A stretch of DNA of 64,000 nt from a bacterium (GTDB taxonomy: Bacteria > Bacteroidota > Ignavibacteria > SZUA-365): contig JAHLLD010000008.1 of NCBI GenBank assembly GCA_020444325.1, forward strand, positions 151,343 to 215,342, in the 5' to 3' direction. Positions 17,941 to 27,000 of the stretch are shown piece by piece. Position 1 is the first letter of the stretch. Each line of letters starts with the position of its first letter. The notes below the pieces were generated by a model, which was not told the DNA's origin, ran no database searches, and was given only the letters and a program-made list of their open reading frames with translations. The position numbers were made by a program, and so were the translations under genes.

Positions 17941-17968
17941 AAGCACCCGGAAAGCAACCGGGTGCCTT
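17941..17968 (-). terminator. Rho-independent terminator after the RS-rich protein gene
   Basis: On the minus strand, CACCCGG-TTGCTTT-CCGGGTG forms a perfect 7-bp GC-rich stem followed by CTTTCAATTT. It lies about 30 bp beyond the stop of the RS-rich gene and upstream of the DUF4783-like start, separating the two units. Confidence 0.65.
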
Positions 17969-17998
17969 TGAAGAATGCCATTGTGTGCCTCGCGCGTT

Positions 17999-19831
17999 TC
18001 ATCGTGTACGGGACCTGCTGCCTGATGAACTGCTGCTGCGGGAAGTCCCGCTGCGGGAAGTCCCGCTGCTGCGCGAAGATCGCGTATTACTTTTTAATTC
18101 GTCGCCACTCGAACTGCTCCGGGAGGACGTTGTCGTGCGCCGGGAGGGAGTTGAGGAGGGGGTGGACCGTGTTGTGCTGCGCGGAGACGATGAGGGTGTG
18201 CTTATACGCACTCCGCTGGAGCGGTTCGAGCTGGACGAGATACTTGATTTCGGTGCTGTCGTGCTTGGGCGTGCACTACTGCTCCTCGATGATGTTCTGC
18301 TGGAAGGTTCGATACTGGAACTGCCAGACGTCCTTGTTGTCGCGCTGCTTCCGGTTCTGCTCGACGTGCTGAAGCCAGTAGATGAGGTCGTGCTTCGTGG
18401 GATCGTTCTGGATCGAGAACTCGTGCTGGAAGCAGACGATGCGCCGGTCCCGGGTGTGGTGCGGTTCGAGGAGATCCGGGAGGCCGCCGGATTCGTTTTC
18501 GGGATACTCGACGAGGGGGCGGTTGTGCCGTCACGGCGCGCCGGACGCTCGCGTGTTGAAATAGTCGACGTTGGCGTGGTCCTTGCAGTGGTTGCATCCT
18601 GGCTGGCGGAACGAGATGCGCTGCGATTCAGACTGCTTGAAGGAATCGTCCTTCCCGAAGATGACGAACTGCTTCGCGTGCTCCCGCTTCCACGACTTCC
18701 GCCAGTCGAGCCAGTCGATGAGGGCCCGGATCTCGAAACAGTTCCAGAGCGGCCGCCGGATCTTGTGCCGCTTCCCGAGCGTGTCGAGGTGCCTGTGCGT
18801 GTCGAGGTGCCTTCTCTCGACCCGCTGCGGGTGATGCCGGAGGAGCGTGTAGTGCCGGAGGAGCGACTGGTGCCACTCAGGACACGGGTGTTCCCGCTGC
18901 GGCGCACCGTGTTTTCACGATACGTGACCAGACGATAGGATCTGCTGTAGTTGTGGCGCGTCTTGAGCACCGGTGACCGATAGACCACTTTTGTATGGGG
19001 ACGATAGATCGGGCGCATGGGACGGTAGTTTCCATAGCCGACAGCACAGTCCACGTAGCGATAGCGATGTCTGTGTACCGGCACGGTGCGAAATTCAAAT
19101 CGCCAGAAGGGACCACCGAACACAAAACGCTTGACATGCGGATGGTAGTCATAGCCCCACCAGTAGTCGTAATCATAGGTAGTGCGGACAGTGTAGCGGG
19201 GGCAAGTGTCATAATAGGGATCGAAGCGTACCCGGCGGCCATGGCAGTCGTAGCACATGTAGCGCGGGTACCACACCCGCCGGCCGAGGAAGTACGAAGT
19301 CGTGGCAGTGGCATGCACATCGTAGGCATCTATAAGCCGGGCGTCGATGCGATTCATCGCGAGGAAGGGGTCGCCGTTGACCGGATCCAGGCGCAGGCGG
19401 TACGCACCATTCCGAATGGTGATGCGGAAGGGACGCGGCGAGCGGGATGCAACGGCGTGGAGGTAGCCGACGCCGCTGGGTCCGCGCAGGCGCAGATTCA
19501 CGTCTGCGTAATAATCCGGGAGCCTGTACGTCGTGCCGCCGAAAACAAAGCCGTCGTCCGGGTACCGGGGGAAGAGGATTTCCGTCCGGCCTTCGGTGTC
19601 GATGGTATAGATGCTGACATAGCAATCAGTGTTGGTGCGGAAATAGACTTCGAGGAGTTCGCCTGTTGCGTACACGGCATCCTGATCGCGATTGGTCCAC
19701 AGGTCGACGTTCAGGCCATGGTCATACGATACGACGGGACCGGGAATGGACATGGAACTGCCGGTTGCCGTGTTTTTCAGCATCGGGATGAGAAGTATGC
19801 TGACTGCGAGGATGAGTATGATGCGTTTCAT
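17999..19831 (-). CDS. secreted DUF4384-like protein with about 300-residue Ser/Arg/Thr-rich tail
   Basis: The 610-residue protein has a signal-anchor N-terminus (MKRIILILAVSILLIPML), then a globular domain at about residues 35-135 (LWTNRDQDAVYATGELLEVYFRTNTDCYVSIYTIDTEGRTEILFPR) that matches DUF4384 domains. Residues of about 150-290 are rich in Tyr, Arg and His with a possible Cys pair (MCYDCHGR). From about residue 305 to the end the sequence is almost only Ser, Arg, Thr, Gly and Pro in RS/SS/TR dipeptides, predicted disordered and strongly basic. The tail is intact (no frameshift, single frame to TGA). Envelope location is likely; function unknown. Confidence 0.75.
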   Translation of the reverse strand: MKRIILILAVSILLIPMLKNTATGSSMSIPGPVVSYDHGLNVDLWTNRDQDAVYATGELLEVYFRTNTDCYVSIYTIDTEGRTEILFPRYPDDGFVFGGTTYRLPDYYADVNLRLRGPSGVGYLHAVASRSPRPFRITIRNGAYRLRLDPVNGDPFLAMNRIDARLIDAYDVHATATTSYFLGRRVWYPRYMCYDCHGRRVRFDPYYDTCPRYTVRTTYDYDYWWGYDYHPHVKRFVFGGPFWRFEFRTVPVHRHRYRYVDCAVGYGNYRPMRPIYRPHTKVVYRSPVLKTRHNYSRSYRLVTYRENTVRRSGNTRVLSGTSRSSGTTRSSGITRSGSREGTSTRTGTSTRSGSGTRSGGRSGTVSRSGPSSTGSTGGSRGSGSTRSSSSSSGRTIPSSSLNRSASRSASQDATTARTTPTSTISTRERPARRDGTTAPSSSIPKTNPAASRISSNRTTPGTGASSASSTSSRSRTIPRSTTSSTGFSTSSRTGSSATTRTSGSSSIEPSSRTSSRSSSARPSTTAPKSSISSSSNRSSGVRISTPSSSPRSTTRSTPSSTPSRRTTTSSRSSSSGDELKSNTRSSRSSGTSRSGTSRSSSSSGSRSRTR

Positions 19832-19884
19832 GGCCTGCCTCCTTGTGTTCTTGTGATGCGTAGTCCTGTTCGTATGGGGTCTGT

Positions 19885-20715
19885 TCAGTGCCGTCGCAGC
19901 TCGCCGCGCTTGCGGTCGCCGCTGCGATGACGCTTGCTGAGTTCGCCTCCGGTGCCGATAATCAGCTCGGGATTCCCCGTTGCGGTCTGGTATGCCCAGT
20001 CGAAGACGAGGGAAGCGGACCCGATATCGACGATGCGAACCTTTGCGTAGTGGTTGTCGAAGGTGCGGACAACATATGTGTGTCCTCGAATTGCAAGCGC
20101 GTCACCCGTGGGATTCCAGCCCTCAGCGGGGGCGGTTGAAATCTCATCGATGCTCGTCGTGTATCCCATGTCCTGGATTTCCGTGTCATCCCAGACCACG
20201 AGATAGGGGACGCCGCTGCTGCTTGTCTCGAAGAACAGGTCCGTAAAGTCCGTGTCAAAATGGAGGATGGAATAATCGGAGAAGTCGTAGCCCGCGAGCT
20301 GCGGAGAAACGAAGCGGTCGCGTAGCTGGACACCGCGTCCCTCAGGCCGCGGCGTGTCGTACGCAACGTCACGGCTCAGATCGCTCTCATTGCCGTTGAC
20401 GTCATACGCCGTAACAGCGTAGTATTCAGTGATGCCATTCGTGGCGCCGCGATCGACGTAATGTGCCGTGCGGGTGCTGCCGACGAGTTCATATGTGCCG
20501 TCGTAACGATCACTGACATACACATTGTATCCGGCGAGGTCGGCTTCCTGGTTTTCATACCACGACAGTTCAATTGCATTGTCGAGCGAGATTGAAATAA
20601 TGCCGACAGGGGGCAGCGGGGCATAGTCGTCAACATAGTAGACTTCATCGTGACGGTCGTCGCATGCGGTTAGTAAGGCGATGAAAAGTAAAAGGGGAAG
20701 CAATCGGGTTTTCAT
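19885..20715 (-). CDS. fibronectin type III lipoprotein
   Basis: A 276-residue product from ATG 20715, chosen for the lipoprotein signal MKTRLLPLLLFIALLTACDD (Cys at residue 18) and the preceding GAAGGAG; the 79 extra upstream codons look non-coding and cross the palindromic site. Residues of about 35-125 form an Fn3-like domain (ISISLDNAIELSWYENQEADLAGYNVYVSDRYDGTYELV and ITEYYAVTAYDVNGNESDLS). The C-terminal half, with GYDFSDYSILHFDTDFTD and YVVRTFDNHYAKVRIVDIG, is unassigned. The 20796-20816 operator-like palindrome is centred 91 bp upstream of the start, so its regulation may be shared with gltX. Confidence 0.78.
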   Translation of the reverse strand: MKTRLLPLLLFIALLTACDDRHDEVYYVDDYAPLPPVGIISISLDNAIELSWYENQEADLAGYNVYVSDRYDGTYELVGSTRTAHYVDRGATNGITEYYAVTAYDVNGNESDLSRDVAYDTPRPEGRGVQLRDRFVSPQLAGYDFSDYSILHFDTDFTDLFFETSSSGVPYLVVWDDTEIQDMGYTTSIDEISTAPAEGWNPTGDALAIRGHTYVVRTFDNHYAKVRIVDIGSASLVFDWAYQTATGNPELIIGTGGELSKRHRSGDRKRGELRRH

Positions 20716-20795
20716 GGTCTCAGCTCCTTCTTGATGTGCTACCCTATTCAATGCAAAGAGAGTGCCAGAACGAAACAATGACGAAAACGCACCGG

Positions 20796-20816
20796 AATAT
20801 GCAGATTCTGCATATT
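20796..20816. promoter_or_regulatory. operator-like palindrome, fourth copy of the TATGCA-N5-TGCATA motif
   Basis: Perfect 9-bp arms AATATGCAG and CTGCATATT flank ATT, centred at 20806. This is the longest perfect dyad of the set and sits 91 bp upstream of the Fn3 lipoprotein start, close to the 95-bp distance of the nearest site to gltX. Confidence 0.72.
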
Positions 20817-20938
20817 TTCCTGAGTTCTGCGTCGCAGACGGCGACATAGTTGTCTCAAAAAGTGGACAGTGGGGTGTCAGGCATGTGGAATGGGAGGGAG
20901 GAGGGAAACCGACGGGGTAGGCGTGGGCCGGAAATAAG

Positions 20939-20963
20939 GAAGCCTCCCGCAACGGAAGGCTTC
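20939..20963 (-). terminator. hairpin downstream of the TPR protein gene
   Basis: GAAGCCT at 20939-20945 pairs with AGGCTTC at 20957-20963. It lies 40 bp beyond the TPR gene stop on the minus strand. The trailing sequence on that strand (CTTATTTCC) is only weakly T-rich, so termination is likely but not certain. The rest of the gap from 20716 to 21002 holds only the palindrome and presumed promoter of the Fn3 lipoprotein. Confidence 0.55.
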
Positions 20964-21002
20964 ACATGTTCATGTTGTCGCGGCTAATCGATGTCGAAGG
21001 GC

Positions 21003-21701
21003 TTACTCGGTCTCGATTCCGAATTCCGCACGGATACGTTCGGCAGCCTGTTTGTACTTCTGCTGTTTGCTTTCTGAGGCTTTTTCGAGCATTTCCGCTG
21101 CTGGACCATTTTCACCCGCTTTCGCGTAGGCACGGCCTGCTGCGAGGTAACGCTCTGACGAAAGCAGATCGTTCTCGAACGTTTTCGCGGCCTTTTCATA
21201 GAGCGGAGCCGCTTCCGCGAAATTTTCCTTGGCTTCGTACACAGCTGCTTCGCCCGCCAGTGCCGCGGCGCGGAGCATGTCGGTATCGGGCGAGGCGTCT
21301 TCGTATACGCTCAGTGCCTTGTCGTATTCTCCTGCATAGAGATAGGAATTGCCGAGGTAAATCATGGCAACTTCGGCGGTGGGAGTTCCGCTGTACTTGT
21401 CGGCGATTTCTTCAAGCCCCATGATACCCTGGCTGGCATCGCCACCGATGGCCAGACGATACTGCTGCTGCTGATACAGTTCCTGCACCTTGCGCAGCTC
21501 GCGATTCGCTGCCAGATCATCGGCAGCCACGCCTGACATATACAGGTATCCTACAATAATGATGGCTGCGACGCCGAGGGCGACACCACCTATCACCTTG
21601 GTATTGGCTTTGAACCAGTCCTGTGCGGAATACATGAAATCCGCGGTTGAAGATTTGGGGACCGCTTCGCGGGAAGAGATTTTTTTCTTGGCGGTTAACA
21701 C
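21003..21701 (-). CDS. membrane-anchored tetratricopeptide repeat protein
   Basis: The 232-residue protein starts at GTG 21701 with GGAG upstream. A Lys-rich cytoplasmic N-terminus and one transmembrane helix (VIGGVALGVAAIIIVGYLYM, about residues 36-55) precede TPR-like helices: GLEEIADKYSGTPTAEVAMIYLGNSYLYAGEYDKALSVYEDA, AALAGEAAVYEAKENFAEAAPLYEKAAKTF and YLAAGRAYAKAGENGPAAEMLEKA. The arrangement (single N-terminal helix plus periplasmic TPRs) is that of YfgM-type proteins, which act with periplasmic chaperones at the translocon, but orthology cannot be shown here. A terminator hairpin follows. Confidence 0.8.
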   Translation of the reverse strand: MLTAKKKISSREAVPKSSTADFMYSAQDWFKANTKVIGGVALGVAAIIIVGYLYMSGVAADDLAANRELRKVQELYQQQQYRLAIGGDASQGIMGLEEIADKYSGTPTAEVAMIYLGNSYLYAGEYDKALSVYEDASPDTDMLRAAALAGEAAVYEAKENFAEAAPLYEKAAKTFENDLLSSERYLAAGRAYAKAGENGPAAEMLEKASESKQQKYKQAAERIRAEFGIETE

Positions 21702-21744
21702 TGACGAGCTCCGGTTTACACAAGAAGTGACAGAAAAACGTTCG

Positions 21745-21818
<74 letters not shown>

Positions 21819-21833
21819 ATTTCTGCGCAGTGT

Positions 21834-21854
21834 CCCTGGAAAAAAGTCCAGGGT
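21834..21854. other. hairpin upstream of tRNA-Arg
   Basis: CCCTGGA and TCCAGGG pair around a 7-nt A-rich/T-rich loop, 16 bp from the tRNA 5' end. There is no downstream U-run on the minus strand, so it is not a standard terminator; it could be a processing or promoter-proximal structure. Confidence 0.3.
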
Positions 21855-21997
21855 CTTTCGCAAAAGGTGCAAGATGAAATATACGAAAGTTTTTTTCGCA
21901 GACCAATACACTGGGGTCCGTGTCATACGCTGCGGCCCTGTTGGTTCTCGGGATGGAAGCATCTGCGCGAAACCATTCCATCACGACTCCCCGGTGA

Positions 21998-22642
21998 TCA
22001 GAAATGGTCGAGATATTCGCGCACGAATGGATTATGTCCTTTTTCGAACCCGATGGTGGTATGTGGGCCATGTCCCGGATAGACGACGGTTTCATCGGGC
22101 AGGACCAGGAGTTTTTCCGTGATACTGCGCATGAGAATGTCGTAATCTCCACCGGGCAGATCAGAACGGCCGATGCTGCTGTGAAACAGCACATCCCCAC
22201 TGAACAGTTTTCCTTCGGAGGGTATATGCAGGGCGATATGCCCTGGTGTATGGCCGGGAACGTGCAGCACATCAACACGCAGATTGCCGCAGGAGATCAC
22301 GTCACCTTCCTCGAGAAGGCGTCCCGGAGAAACGCTATCTATTACTATGGGAAGACCGAGCATCGATTTTTGTGCTTCCTCCAGCATCGGTGCATCAGCA
22401 GTCCCGACCCAGACCTCAACCCCGAGATCTTCCGAAAGCCGGCGCGCCTCTCCGACATGGTCGAAATGCCCGTGTGTCAGCACGATGGCGCATGCCGTCA
22501 GTTCACGTTCCTGCAGCATACGCCGCAGGGGTTCGGCCCCGTCGATGGGAACGTCGATCACGAGCGCGTTCGCGGATTCTTCATCGGCGACAATGTACCC
22601 CATGGTATCCACCGGACCGCATTCCACATACTGCACTAACAC
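21998..22642 (-). CDS. metallo-beta-lactamase fold hydrolase (glyoxalase II-like)
   Basis: About 214 residues from the GTG at 22642, chosen because GGAGG lies five bases upstream and the frame upstream runs through a terminator and a tRNA. The signature VLTHGHFDHVG is the HxHxDH zinc motif; further metal ligands are in VLHVPGHTPGHIALH, LFSGDVLFHSSIGRSDLPGGD and VYPGHGPHTTIGFEKGHNPFV. This pattern matches the cytosolic glyoxalase II-like YcbL/GloB2 branch, which cleaves thioesters such as S-lactoylglutathione; substrate is not certain, since this lineage may use other thiols. It sits between two tRNA genes. Confidence 0.88.
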   Translation of the reverse strand: MLVQYVECGPVDTMGYIVADEESANALVIDVPIDGAEPLRRMLQERELTACAIVLTHGHFDHVGEARRLSEDLGVEVWVGTADAPMLEEAQKSMLGLPIVIDSVSPGRLLEEGDVISCGNLRVDVLHVPGHTPGHIALHIPSEGKLFSGDVLFHSSIGRSDLPGGDYDILMRSITEKLLVLPDETVVYPGHGPHTTIGFEKGHNPFVREYLDHF

Positions 22643-22668
22643 ATCTTCCTCCAAAGGCCATACGACAT

Positions 22669-22698
22669 GAAAAAAGCGCGGCTTCTTCGCCGCGCTTT
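22669..22698 (-). terminator. Rho-independent terminator after tRNA-Asn
   Basis: On the minus strand AAAGCGCGGC-GAAGAA-GCCGCGCTTT forms a perfect 10-bp stem followed by more T (TTTCAT). It starts four bases past the tRNA-Asn 3' end and ends before the MBL hydrolase ribosome-binding site, so it ends the tRNA transcript. Confidence 0.88.
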
Positions 22699-22701
22699 CA
22701 G

Positions 22702-22773
22702 CTCCCCGGGCAAGACTCGAACTTGCAACCCTGCGGTTAACAGCCGCATGCTCTACCATTGAGCTACCGAGGA
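22702..22773 (-). tRNA. tRNA-Asn (anticodon GTT)
   Basis: The 72-nt minus-strand sequence folds with acceptor TCCTCGG/CCGGGGA (including T4-G69), discriminator G, D arm AGCTCAATGGTAGAGC, anticodon stem TGCGG/CCGCA with loop CTGTTAA (anticodon GTT), and T arm with GTTCGAGTC. No CCA is encoded. A strong terminator follows immediately. Confidence 0.95.
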
Positions 22774-23228
22774 ATAAATAGATAACAAAAATACGATTTG
22801 AGGGCTGAAATGTCAAGAGAATTGGGGTTTTTTTCGGCGGATTTTCCCGTCCTTTTTTCCGCCGCAGATCGGGGTTTCCGGCAGAATTATCATATATTGT
22901 GCCCGGCTCTCAATGGGCCTCAAGAGCCTGTCTCGGCGCGTGTGCTGGCAGCTGCGTGGAAGCGCTTTCGCCGGATTCGCTGATTAGTTGCTTTTTTTAA
23001 GTGTCGATTGTATGTTTTCCTTACTGATTGACACATGCGACCCACCGAAAAAATATTGGTGAATCATGCCAGCGTATAGGAAGCGTCCATGACCACCAGA
23101 GCGATTGTTATTCCCGGGTAGAGTACACGCGACTCAATTCTCCCGCCCCATGGGCGTTTATTACCATTTCAGCGAGATCTTTCTTCATGTTTTTCCCAAA
23201 TACTACTCAAACCTTTACAGGAGGAACT
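22774..23228. other. 455-bp intergenic region between tRNA-Asn and a divergent lipoprotein gene
   Basis: The tRNA-proximal 40 bp are A/T-rich and probably hold the tRNA promoter. The rest shows no convincing gene: short open frames there lack a ribosome-binding site and family resemblance. The final bases contain the AGGAGGA Shine-Dalgarno sequence of the DUF4397 lipoprotein. The T-rich stretch around 22985-23015 is a plausible promoter zone. Confidence 0.5.
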
Positions 23229-23951
23229 ATGCAACAAAAGCTGCTACGGAAAGCCGGGTTGCTGGGCATGGTGCTTCTGCTGTCAGGCATTGTCCTGACC
23301 GGTTGCATCGATGAACCAAACCCACCGGTTCTGGGCCGTATCACTTCCGAGGTGCGCTTTGTGCACGCGATTCCGGGTACTGCTGCCGTCGACATCTGGG
23401 TCGATGATGAGCCTGCCGTCACCAACGTCGGCTACAAAGGCGCATCGGACTACCTGACGGTCAATTCCGGAAACCGCTTTTTCCGCGTTGTCCCGGCAGG
23501 GCAGGACAGTTCGGCCGCCATCTTCCGTTCGCAAGTGAACGTTCGCTCGCTGATGAAGATCACGGCGCTGTTCCACAACACGGACCAGGACGTCCAGCTG
23601 CTCACGACGCAGGAACGCTTTACCTATGCGGATGAAACCAGCAAGCTGATCGATGACAGCTGCGAGGTGAAGCTCATCAACCTGAGTCTCACAAGCGCAA
23701 AGTATGGCCTCGCCAAGCGCATTGGCGAAAATGACTTCGAAGTCGTGATTTCGCCGATCGACGGTGGATTACTCACGCCCTATCTCCGCATGCCCGCAAT
23801 GAGCGGCGATTATTTCATCGCTCGCGATGGTGGTGGTGTGGTTCTTGATTCTGAAATGGCAGGCGCCTCTTTCGAGAATCCTCATCGCTATACCGTTGTC
23901 GTTGTCGGGGCTGATGGTGCACTTGAGCTCGTTAAGCTCTTGGATGAATAG
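23229..23951 (+). CDS. DUF4397-like lipoprotein
   Basis: A 240-residue product from ATG 23229, chosen for its AGGAGGA site and lipoprotein signal (MQQKLLRKAGLLGMVLLLSGIVLTGC, Cys at residue 26); the 67 upstream codons are not supported. The mature protein begins SEVRFVHAIPGTAAVDIWVDDEPAVTNVGYKGASDYLTVNSGNRFFRVVPAGQ, the typical DUF4397 beta-sandwich opening (RFVHA-PGxxxVDVxVDG), and continues with a second similar stretch (EVKLINLSLTSAKYGLAKRI). The family is surface-associated with unknown function. It opens the plus-strand surface block, 128 bp ahead of the TonB receptor. Confidence 0.82.
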   Translation: MQQKLLRKAGLLGMVLLLSGIVLTGCIDEPNPPVLGRITSEVRFVHAIPGTAAVDIWVDDEPAVTNVGYKGASDYLTVNSGNRFFRVVPAGQDSSAAIFRSQVNVRSLMKITALFHNTDQDVQLLTTQERFTYADETSKLIDDSCEVKLINLSLTSAKYGLAKRIGENDFEVVISPIDGGLLTPYLRMPAMSGDYFIARDGGGVVLDSEMAGASFENPHRYTVVVVGADGALELVKLLDE

Positions 23952-24079
23952 AAGTCAGTAAACCCGAACGGTCGGGGCAGGATTGGTGGAACCATGGAAG
24001 GACCGGCTCCGATCAGACCGTTTCAACACTGGAGGACACAGGAGTTTAAACGTTTTCTCAAGTTCTGAAGGAGGATATT

Positions 24080-27000
24080 ATGCATAAACGGATCCTGATT
24101 GCTATCCTCTGTATGCTTTTCCCGGTGGCTGCAATGGCACAAAACGGCAAGATTGCCGGAAAAGTTACAGACCGCGAGACAGGAGAGCCTCTTATTGGAG
24201 CAAATGTCGTGATCGATGGTACCGAGCGCGGCTCCGCAACCAATATCAATGGTGAATACGTCATTTTGAACGTTCCCATTGGCAAGGTTACTCTTGTTGC
24301 TAGCTACATTGGTTATCAGCAGATAACCATTCGCGACATTCTCATTAAATCGAATGAAACTTCCTCGGTGGATTTCCAGCTCCCAAGCGAGGCCTTCAAG
24401 GTTGGCTCGGTGGAAATTATCGCGCAGAAACCACTGGTGGATAAAAATGTCACCAACAGCAAAGCCACCGTCACTCAGGAGGAGATCGAGAATCTTCCCG
24501 TCCGCGGTGTCGATGGTATTGTCGCCCTGCAGGCGGGTATCGTTGCACAGGATGGCGAAATTCACGTACGCGGCTCCCGTGGAGACGCGACGGGATACAT
24601 CGTCGACGGTGTGAACGCCAATGACCCGGTCTATGGCGGACGCGCACTGACGGTGATCAACAATGCCATCAAGGAAATCAATTTCCAGGCAGGTGGTTAC
24701 TCGGCTGAGTTCGGCGGCGCGAATGGTGGACTGATTCAGACCACGACGCGCACCGGTGAGCAGAAGCTCAATTTCGGCTTCGAGGCCTACACTGACAGCT
24801 GGAATGGCATCGGCGAGGAGAACTTCCTCGGTTCATACAATTATGGCACGAGCCAGTATGTGCTGACGGCAGGCGGACCGATCTGGGGTCCGGTCAAATT
24901 CTTCGTTGCCGGACAGAACTCATTCAATCGTACGCCAGCGCGCTACCGCGATGCGTACACTCTCTCGAACGCCGCGACGGAACTCGCGCTGCGGCAAACC
25001 GACGCGCACGCGATGCTCGCTCCCGAGGAGCAGATGAAAGCGGGTGTATTCGATCCGCGCCTGGGCGCCAGCGCGAAGAAAATCGACTATACCTATCCCG
25101 CGGGAACGGTGATCAACAATGCCTCAGAGGCCTACGCCGTCCAGGGAAACATGACCGTGGATCTGAACCCGATCAATATTCGCGTCGGCGGTAGCTACTC
25201 GTACTACACCGATCGTGACGGCGCGAGTATTTTTGAGGCCTATCAGACGGGACGCATGGCGCGTGTCGTCGATGGCGCTGTTCAGTACTACACGAATCCC
25301 AACGATTTCAGCTATAACGAAGACGACATTTCCGTCGTGAACGCGCAGCGGGCATTGTGGGATCAGACGGAAAACTATTCCGCGAACCTCAAACTGACCC
25401 ATCTGCTCAGCCAGACGACGTTCTATGAGGTATTCGTCAATTACTTCGGGTACTTCGGCCTGCAGATGGATCCCCAGTTCCAGCACGATCTCTTTGCATA
25501 CGGTGATTCCATCGACAATGCCCCCTACGGATATACCCTGCAGGGTGATGGCGTGCAGCCCGAGCGCACGCAGCTGTTCGGTGATCTTTTTGACGTGTAC
25601 GGCACTCCCGAGACGGGATATGCCTACCAGAAAGACCGTTACAGCTCCATCAGCGGTAAGCTGAATTTCGTGCACCAGATCGGACGGACGCATGAGATCA
25701 AGGTCGGTGGTGAAGCCACGCGTTACGAAGTGCGGCAGTTCGACATCGTCCCCTTCCTGCTCAAGACCTATATCCGCAGTAACCCCGATGCCTCGCCAAC
25801 ATCGCAGGCGGTCAGTTCGCGAACCAATTACTTCGGATACGACCAGTGGGGCAGAACACTTGATGACGGTCCCAATGGCCCGCGCAACCCGATTTTCGCA
25901 TCGGCCTACGCACTGGATAAAATCGAACTCGAGGATCTGGTCATCAACCTCGGTCTGCGCTGGGATTATATCGATACTGATACCGAGCAGTTCAAAGATC
26001 CCAATAACGTGCAGTTCACCGATGACGGTACTCTCGATCCCGAAGGAATGGAGCCGACGGAAGCAACTTCGACCTTCAGTCCACGTATCGGTTTTTCCTT
26101 CCCGGTGACCGATCAGACAGTATTCTATGCACAGTACGGCAAGTTCGTGCAGCAGTCCCGTCTCCGCGACGTGTATCTCGGCAATGCCCTTGCTGCCGAT
26201 AATATCCGTGGCGGCTACGCAATTCAGAGTCCCGTCGGTTTCGGTCTCAAGCCGGAACAGACCATTCAGTATGACTTCGGGTTCCGTCAGCAGATCGGCG
26301 ATTTCCTCGCCTTCGATCTTGGCGCGTTCTACAAGGATATCCGTGACCAGATTCAGCAGGTGCAGATTCCGGCCGAACTCGGTGCTTCCCATCAGGCGTA
26401 CTTCGCCTGGGTGAACGGAGACTTCGCGACAACCTCCGGTGTTTCGCTGAAGGTCGATCTCCGGCGCGTGGAACGCATCCAGGCTTCGGTTGACTACACT
26501 TACTCTGATGCACGAGGCACGGGATCGGCTCCCTCCACGGCATTCCGCGCCCTCTGGCTTTCGCCGACCGAGGATCCGTATCTGCCGAAGTACATTACGG
26601 CACTTGATTTCAACCAGTCCCACCGTGGATCGATCAACATCGATTACCGCTTCGGCGTCGATGACGGTCCTTCATTCGGCGGAGTCCATCCGCTTGAACG
26701 TCTCGGACTCAACCTTCTCTTCCAGTTCAACAGCGGACATCCCTACACCCGCGTTGACGAAAACAGCTATGACAACCGTCGTCAGCCGATCGAGGTGCTC
26801 AACGAGTCAACAACTCCCTGGAATTTCCAGATTGACGCCCGTCTCGACAAGACGGTGAGCATCGCCGGTCTCGACGTAAACTTCTACGTATGGGTCATCA
26901 ACCTTCTCGACACGAAAAACGTGATCGATGTCTGGATGCAGTCCGGCAGCGCTTCTGATGACGGGTATCTCTCAACCGTCAACGGCAAGCAGCAGTTGCA

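Noticed and set aside
20716..20952. 79-codon extension of the Fn3 lipoprotein
   Set aside because: It crosses the palindromic site and terminator hairpin region and would bury the lipoprotein signal peptide.
22798..22983. 61-codon open frame in the gap after tRNA-Asn
   Set aside because: No ribosome-binding site or family resemblance, and the composition is like noncoding sequence.
23966..24022. AACGGTC/GACCGTT inverted arms between the DUF4397 and TonB genes
   Set aside because: Arms are short and about 40 bp apart; seen in only one place and not convincing as terminator or operator.
25124..26623. 499-codon open frame antisense to the TonB receptor gene
   Set aside because: It mirrors the codon structure of the receptor, has no ribosome-binding site or family motif, and the plus-strand gene is certain.
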